DNA of 64,000 nucleotides, from the NCBI RefSeq assembly GCF_900176355.1, contig NZ_FWXI01000024.1, positions 1 through 64,000 of the forward strand. The letters are read 5' to 3'. Origin of the DNA: Sporomusa malonica (GTDB taxonomy: Bacteria > Bacillota > Negativicutes > Sporomusales > Sporomusaceae). The notes beneath the pieces are model-generated. The model ran no database searches, was not told the DNA's origin, and worked only from the letters and a program-made list of their open reading frames with translations. Below are positions 59,349 through 64,000 of the stretch, one piece after another. How positions within the stretch are numbered: position 1 is the first letter of the stretch; every line of letters begins with the position of its first letter. Made by a program: the position numbers and the translations under genes.

Positions 59349-60476
59349 ATGATTAACCGTAAACGGGTGCTTGATGAATTTTATGAGTTAGTGCAGATTA
59401 AATGTTCAACCAGGGCAGAGCGCCAGGTGGCTGATGTCATTAAACAGAAACTGACAGATTTACATGTGGAAGTGTCAGAGGATACTACCGGCAGCAAAAT
59501 TGGTGGTAACTGCGGCAATCTGCTGGCCTTTCTTCCTGGTACAGTAGCCGAGGCGCCCAGTGTGCTATTTACGGCTCACCTTGATTGCGTTGAACCGTGT
59601 GGCGACATTAAGCCTGTATTAAAAGATGGAATCATTACTTCGGCTGGCGATACCATTCTGGGGGCTGACGACAAGTCGGGAGTAGTGGCTATTCTCGAAG
59701 CTCTGCGAATTGTCGCTGAGGAGAATATTCCCCATGGCAATATTCAAGTTGTCTTTACCGTCGCTGAAGAGGGCGGCCTTAACGGCTCGAAACATATGGA
59801 CCCAGCACTCTTAAAAGCTGATTTTGGCTATGCTCTGGATTCCAGCGGCTCACCCGGGGAGATCGTAAATATGGCACCAGGTCAAAACAAAATTGATATT
59901 ACGATATATGGCAAGAAAGCCCATGCCGGGGTTGCACCTGAAGAAGGAATAAATGCCATCGTGCTTGCGGGTAAAGCGTTAGCTGCAGTCAAAGACGGCC
60001 GCATTGATCCTGAGACTACGGCCAATATCGGCAGCATCAAGGGCGGTTCAGCAACCAATATTGTACCTGATGTCGTTGAGATTAAAGCCGAAGCCCGCAG
60101 CCGCAGTGCCGACAAATTGGCAGCCCAGACCGAACATATGCGGCAAGTATTTGAAGAAACCGTTAAAGCGGCAGGCGGACGTGCTGAGGTAAAAATCGGC
60201 AAAGAGTATGATGCCTATGTATTGTCAGAGACAGCGCCGGTTGTGATGCTGGCCCGTCAGGCAGCCGAAAGCATAGGTCTGAAACCTGTTATCAAGGCCA
60301 GTGGCGGTGGCAGTGATGCCAACTATTTCAACAGCTATGGCGTTCCAACCGCCGTACTGGGAACAGGCATGTCCAAAGTACATACCGCAGATGAGTTTAT
60401 CAAAGAAGAAGATCTCTACAATATTGGAGAATTTGCATTAGCGATTATTAAAGCAGCTGGGCAAAGTAAAAAATAG
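59349..60476 (+). CDS. M20 family metallopeptidase (PepT-like)
   Basis: A 375-residue zinc exopeptidase. Metal ligands are visible: A-H-L-D (near 79), G-A-D-D-K-S-G near 107, E-E-G-G-L near 143, and the late H-T-A-D-E-F near 350. A dimerisation lid domain lies between (G-K-K-A-H-A-G). Similar to peptidase T and its M20B relatives; it probably cleaves small peptides in the cytoplasm. ATG behind TAGGAGGGATTCTTA. Confidence 0.92.
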   Translation: MINRKRVLDEFYELVQIKCSTRAERQVADVIKQKLTDLHVEVSEDTTGSKIGGNCGNLLAFLPGTVAEAPSVLFTAHLDCVEPCGDIKPVLKDGIITSAGDTILGADDKSGVVAILEALRIVAEENIPHGNIQVVFTVAEEGGLNGSKHMDPALLKADFGYALDSSGSPGEIVNMAPGQNKIDITIYGKKAHAGVAPEEGINAIVLAGKALAAVKDGRIDPETTANIGSIKGGSATNIVPDVVEIKAEARSRSADKLAAQTEHMRQVFEETVKAAGGRAEVKIGKEYDAYVLSETAPVVMLARQAAESIGLKPVIKASGGGSDANYFNSYGVPTAVLGTGMSKVHTADEFIKEEDLYNIGEFALAIIKAAGQSKK

Positions 60477-60498
60477 CATTCAATAGCAAAAATTAAAG

Positions 60499-60594
60499 GC
60501 GAGATTGCTTACTATGCTCGCAATGACCTAAGGGTGAGAAACCTCTCATTTCTGTCATTGCGAGCGATAGCGTGGCAATCTCGCTTTTCTTCAC
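60499..60594. repeat. Inverted pair of CATTGCGAG-type palindromic repeats
   Basis: The left arm (60499-60527) and right arm (60554-60594) are inverted copies built around GTCATTGCGAGC and GGCAATCTCGC. They form a long imperfect hairpin between convergent genes, closed by an inner GAGAAA-CC-TCTC. It resembles the CATTGCGAG...GCAATCTC repeat that I recall from many unrelated bacterial genomes. It may act as a terminator here (TTTTCTTC follows). Confidence 0.75.
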
Positions 60595-61664
60595 TAAAGT
60601 ATATTCTTCTTTCTGAGCAATCGGCACAGGCCATACATAAATCTGGGGTACAGCCCAGCAGTACGCAGCAGACTGTCACGGATGGCGCGTTCTGCCGGCG
60701 GATCGGTCTTGGGGTCGGACAAATACATGGCCAATAATCCATCTATTACTGTTAGAGCAAAGTCTGATTCCGGCAAAGTATTGGCCTGTATCCGTGCTTG
60801 TTGGACAAAGTAGCTCAGGCGTGTCAGAGTGTCCTGACTGCCCTCATAATAAGAAACAAAGTTGAGATCTCCGGTTAGGCGATCTTCCGCTTCATCAATA
60901 AAATAGTCCAGTAGGATATGCAGACCATTTATCCAGGGGAAATAGGCTGATGCAATAGTATCAGCTTCCCTGGCGGTGAGCGTGGGATTATAGGCCGCGG
61001 CGCACAGCATAAACATGCCTAAAGTTGAGCCAGTGGCTGCGGCAAACTCCCAAGGCATAATGCCTGGATAGTCAGGCAGATGCCTGTTTATCCAAGTGAG
61101 CATTTTTTCTTCACGAACCGAGGGGGCGAGATGCTTATAGGTCTGAAGCTCACTGTATAGCGTGGCCTGACCCAGCGCCGCGGCTTTGACCAGGTGGTAT
61201 GCCGGCAGTTTGGCAATTTCTTGCCGGCAGGTAGTTACCAAGCGGCTCAGATAGCCGCCGTCATCTTGAAAGGGGTAGGCCGCATAGTAATCGTTAAGCG
61301 GCTTGTCAGGGTCAAGCGCGTCGGTCATTGCCAGATGCAGCTGCCGGAAAGCTGCTTCATCAGCTATTCCGGCCCGGTCGCAGAGATTATCAAGATAGTC
61401 GCTAATGGTTTGCAGCGCAACTACGAGTCTAACAAAGTCACGGGTAGGCACGCCCTTATATAAGCTATAGACACTGCCCCCCTGGCAGTGAAATTTTTTT
61501 GTGTTAATACTGGCTAAGGCCTGGTCGGCCAATTCGCGTACACCATGATTGGTTGCAAAACGCTGCCAGACTGAGAGCTCCTGGTCAACCAGTGGGAACA
61601 CCTCCCGAACAAACTTGGCCAGAAGCGTAAGGCCTGAGGTTGTATAAGCAAAGGCTTTAGCCAT
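60594..61664 (-). CDS. YtpB-like terpene synthase (DUF2600)
   Basis: A 356-residue protein of the tetraprenyl-beta-curcumene synthase family. Asp-rich motifs are S-D-Y-L-D-N-L-C-D-R near 89 and L-L-D-Y-F-I-D-E-A-E-D-R near 252, followed by L-N-F-V-S-Y-Y. In Bacillus YtpB makes the linear precursor of C35 sporulene-type terpenes. ATG 61664 behind TAGGAGGAAACACT. No squalene-hopene-type cyclase is in the window. Confidence 0.9.
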   Translation of the reverse strand: MAKAFAYTTSGLTLLAKFVREVFPLVDQELSVWQRFATNHGVRELADQALASINTKKFHCQGGSVYSLYKGVPTRDFVRLVVALQTISDYLDNLCDRAGIADEAAFRQLHLAMTDALDPDKPLNDYYAAYPFQDDGGYLSRLVTTCRQEIAKLPAYHLVKAAALGQATLYSELQTYKHLAPSVREEKMLTWINRHLPDYPGIMPWEFAAATGSTLGMFMLCAAAYNPTLTAREADTIASAYFPWINGLHILLDYFIDEAEDRLTGDLNFVSYYEGSQDTLTRLSYFVQQARIQANTLPESDFALTVIDGLLAMYLSDPKTDPPAERAIRDSLLRTAGLYPRFMYGLCRLLRKKNIL

Positions 61665-61904
61665 AGTGTTTCCTCCTAGATAAACCGCTTAGATAATACT
61701 ATTTTATCGCTATACCTATATTTTGGCAAATCGGAAAAGAGTATACCAGGTACCAGGGCTTTTCCCTAATTGGTATAAGTACAGAATTTATCGAAATATA
61801 TTGTTGTATCTTTAGCGTGGATAGGGCAGGATTTTTGCAATTAGTGTATAATTTAGAATTAATGTACAATTCGTTAAATTTCTATTATGTGGGGGGATTT
61901 TGGG

Positions 61905-63482
61905 ATGAGTAAAAAAACGGCAGCACTGGTTATGGCCATTCTGTTTGTGGCCAGCATTGTTATGGCTGGCTGTGGTGGCGGTGACAAAAAGCCTGCCAGC
62001 ACGGGCGCAGCTAACGTATTAGTATTTGCGCAGGGCTCTGATCCGCGTGGTCTTGACCCGGCGTATGTTGATGACGGCGAGTCAGCCAAGATTATGACTC
62101 AAATATTTGAGGGACTTGTTCGCTACAAGCCAGGGAACACTGAGCTTCAGCCCCTGCTTGCTACCGAATGGACAACAAGTCAGGATGGTAAAGAAGTAAC
62201 CTTTAAGCTGCGTCAGGGAGTTAAATTCCATGATGGCACGCCATTTAACGCTCAAGCGGTTAAGTTTAGCATTGAGCGCCAGCTACCTCCAAATGTCAAG
62301 GAGGATATGCCCTATGCATCCTTTACCTTTGACGGAGTAAAAAAGGTAGAGGTTGTTGATGATTATACTGTGAAAATCATCTTAGAAAAACCATCAGCGC
62401 CGTTCCTGGCTAACATGGCTATGGCTTTGGCTGCTCCCATTGTCAGCCCTGAGGCTGTGAAAAAGCATGGTGACAAATTTATTGAAAATCCAGTGGGTAC
62501 AGGCCCATATAAGTTCGTTAAGTGGGATAAAGGTCAGCAAATTGAGCTGACTGCTTTCGAAAGCTATTGGGGCACAAAACCCAAAATGCCAAAGGTTGTT
62601 TATAAATTTACTAAAGAAAACTCTGTCCGGGCTTCTGACCTTATGACTGGTGCTACCGATGTTATGGATGGCGTTGATACCAACGATATCAAAACACTCG
62701 AAAGCAAGGGTATGACTGTAATCAAGAGCCCAGGCATGAATATCAACTACATGGGCTTCTTTACCTACAAAAAGCCGTTTGATAATCTGGACCTGCGTAA
62801 GGCAATCAGTATGGCGATTAACCGCCAGCAGCTTGTAGAATTCCTGTACCAGGGTCAGGCCAAACTGCCTAATTCGCCGCTGCCTGACTTTATCCCCGGT
62901 TATTCCAAAGATGTCAAACCTTATGAGTATAATGTTGAAGAAGCTAAGAAAATGCTGGCCAAAGCCGGTTATCCCAATGGCTTTGAATTTACCTGCATTA
63001 CCTATTCTAACCCACGGCCTTACAACCCGGTTAATGGTGAGAAACTAGCGGCTGCCGTTCAGGCAGATTTGGCGAAAATCGGCGTTAAAATGAACATCAA
63101 ATCATATCCGTGGAAAGAGTATAAACAATTTTTGTTTAACGGTGAGGGCGACGCTTACTTCTACGGTTGGATTGGTGACAACGGCGACGCCGATAACTTC
63201 CTCATGCTTCTCGAAACAGCACAGATTAAAGGCAGTCTTAACGCCTCTAAATATTCCAATCCCAAAATGGATGCGTTGTTAGAACAAGGCCGTACCACAC
63301 TGGATCCGGCTAAACGCGCCGCCATCTATGCTGAGGCACAAAAGCTTGCAGTGGAAGACGCTCCCTGGGTGCTGATCAGCCACAGTCTGGATATGGCTGC
63401 CCACCGGCCTAATATCAAGGGATTTGCCCTACATCCGGTTGGTATCCATTGGTTAGATATTGTGTCTAAAGAAGCTAAATAA
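61905..63482 (+). CDS. Peptide ABC transporter substrate-binding lipoprotein
   Basis: A 525-residue SBP_bac_5 family protein (DppA/OppA type). Signal peptide with lipobox (I-V-M-A-G-C, lipidated Cys near 23), then D-P-R-G-L-D-P-A-Y, Q-I-F-E-G-L-V-R-Y, and F-H-D-G-T-P-F-N-A near 105. ATG 61905 behind GGGGGGATTTTGGG. Anchored outside the inner membrane, it delivers dipeptides or oligopeptides (or nickel/haem in some members) to the permease encoded next. Confidence 0.93.
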   Translation: MSKKTAALVMAILFVASIVMAGCGGGDKKPASTGAANVLVFAQGSDPRGLDPAYVDDGESAKIMTQIFEGLVRYKPGNTELQPLLATEWTTSQDGKEVTFKLRQGVKFHDGTPFNAQAVKFSIERQLPPNVKEDMPYASFTFDGVKKVEVVDDYTVKIILEKPSAPFLANMAMALAAPIVSPEAVKKHGDKFIENPVGTGPYKFVKWDKGQQIELTAFESYWGTKPKMPKVVYKFTKENSVRASDLMTGATDVMDGVDTNDIKTLESKGMTVIKSPGMNINYMGFFTYKKPFDNLDLRKAISMAINRQQLVEFLYQGQAKLPNSPLPDFIPGYSKDVKPYEYNVEEAKKMLAKAGYPNGFEFTCITYSNPRPYNPVNGEKLAAAVQADLAKIGVKMNIKSYPWKEYKQFLFNGEGDAYFYGWIGDNGDADNFLMLLETAQIKGSLNASKYSNPKMDALLEQGRTTLDPAKRAAIYAEAQKLAVEDAPWVLISHSLDMAAHRPNIKGFALHPVGIHWLDIVSKEAK

Positions 63483-63490
63483 TTCATAAC

Positions 63491-63527
63491 AAAAGAAGGT
63501 GGTTTCCACGAAATCACCTTCTTTTCA
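63491..63527 (+). terminator. Hairpin between binding protein and permease genes
   Basis: AAAAGAAGGTG-G-TTT pairs with AAA-T-CACCTTCTTTT. It probably terminates part of the transcripts, so the binding protein is made in excess of the permease. Confidence 0.75.
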
Positions 63528-63561
63528 ATCCTGTTAGTGAGAGTGAAAAGGAGGCAAATTT

Positions 63562-64000
63562 GTGGTTAAATACATACTCCGCCGCCTGCTGCTGTTATTC
63601 CCGGTGCTTTTCGGTGTGTCACTGGCAACCTTTGTGGTAATGCACATGTTTACTACCGATCCTGCCGCAATCATCCTCGGTCAGCATGCTACCACCGAGC
63701 GGGTTGAGGCACTGAGGGAAGAGCTAGGCCTTAATAAACCAATATATATCCAATTTGCTGATTATATCACCAAAGCTGCCCAAGGTGACTTAGGCAAATC
63801 GGTCATAACCAAAACCTCAATTACTGATGAGCTTGTTAAACGCTTCCCGGCCACGGTTGAATTGGCCTTAGCTGCTATCGTGATTGCTTCCATCTTTGGT
63901 GTTATCTTAGGGGTTGTATCCGCAGTCAAACAAAACTCTTTGTTTGACTACGGCTCAATGGTGGCTGCGCTTATGGGGGTAAGTATGCCAATATTTTGGC
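63562..64000 (+). CDS. Peptide ABC transporter permease (DppB/OppB type), partial
   Basis: The 5' end of a permease gene, cut by the window edge after about 146 codons. GTG start behind AAGGAGGCAAATTT. The start V-K-Y-I-L-R-R-L-L-L-L-F-P-V-L-F-G-V-S and the L-G-L-N-K-P-I-Y-I-Q-F segment are typical of DppB. It pairs with the binding protein upstream; the second permease and ATPases should follow outside the window. Confidence 0.93.
   Translation, partial: MVKYILRRLLLLFPVLFGVSLATFVVMHMFTTDPAAIILGQHATTERVEALREELGLNKPIYIQFADYITKAAQGDLGKSVITKTSITDELVKRFPATVELALAAIVIASIFGVILGVVSAVKQNSLFDYGSMVAALMGVSMPIFW

Overview
The window looks like chromosome from a spore-forming, outer-membrane-bearing anaerobic Firmicute of the Negativicutes (Sporomusaceae-like). 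This is inferred from gene content, with no database check. Sporulation markers are a cotJABC operon, a Spo0E-like peptide, an AbrB-family regulator, a YtpB-type terpene synthase and many tiny hydrophilic or coiled-coil genes with strong GGAGG ribosome sites. Diderm markers are an RND efflux pump with its periplasmic adaptor and an LpxC homologue. Anaerobic markers are an [FeFe] hydrogenase, rubrerythrin, bacteriohemerythrin, an NrdD-like protein and an H-NOX chemoreceptor of the oxygen-binding type. GTG and TTG starts are common. No insertion sequence, prophage or CRISPR array was seen.

Layout. 1-1000: a hypothetical gene, a Spo0E-like gene and a small CxxC protein. 1113-7756 (minus): seven tightly packed, often overlapping genes for a surface or spore glycan (MocA-type dehydrogenase, FemAB/GNAT-like acyltransferase, CgeB-like glycosyltransferase, divergent LpxC, DegT aminotransferase, WbqC, ATP-grasp). 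8025-9683: small membrane and coiled-coil proteins. 9958-12058: [FeFe] hydrogenase and AbrB-type regulator. 12556-18393: secreted protein, chemoreceptor, small enzymes, HD-GYP protein, tRNA-Thr(CGT) and CheY-like protein. 19434-25962: a complete F-type ATP synthase operon (I-a-c-b-delta-alpha-gamma-beta-epsilon) with an unusually short epsilon. 26172-30651: SulP permease followed by a belt of very small genes, most with their own terminator. 30874-35682: TetR regulator plus RND pump. 35785-41603: H-NOX chemoreceptor, a degenerate AcoR-like regulator, trmB and a DUF2935 protein. 41668-45851: beta-propeller protein, FtsW/RodA/SpoVE protein, PspC-like protein and cotJABC. 46118-53383: VWA protein, soluble chemoreceptor, hemerythrin, MFS transporter, DUF1540/rubrerythrin pair and type II NADH dehydrogenase. 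54149-61664: nitroreductase, YhaM-like exonuclease, PD-(D/E)XK-like protein, DinB with a LexA box, M20 peptidase and YtpB-like protein. 61905-64000: peptide ABC transporter, permease truncated by the window end.

The most striking items are: (1) a dispersed, structured element of about 90 nt, present as three near-complete copies and one 3' fragment, each followed directly by an intrinsic terminator; (2) an H-NOX-MCP fusion that keeps the whole W9/N74/Y140 distal pocket and H102 at exactly the numbering of the Thermoanaerobacter protein, implying oxygen sensing; (3) an AcoR-type AAA+ regulator that has lost the GAFTGA loop and the arginine fingers; (4) an 82-residue ATP synthase epsilon lacking the inhibitory C-terminal helices; and (5) an LpxC-type deacetylase relocated into a glycan cluster.

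Regulation visible in the sequence includes a LexA box on dinB, a triple half-site operator before the tetR-RND operon, palindromes before the hydrogenase and the NADH dehydrogenase, and a probable leader attenuator before the HD-GYP gene.
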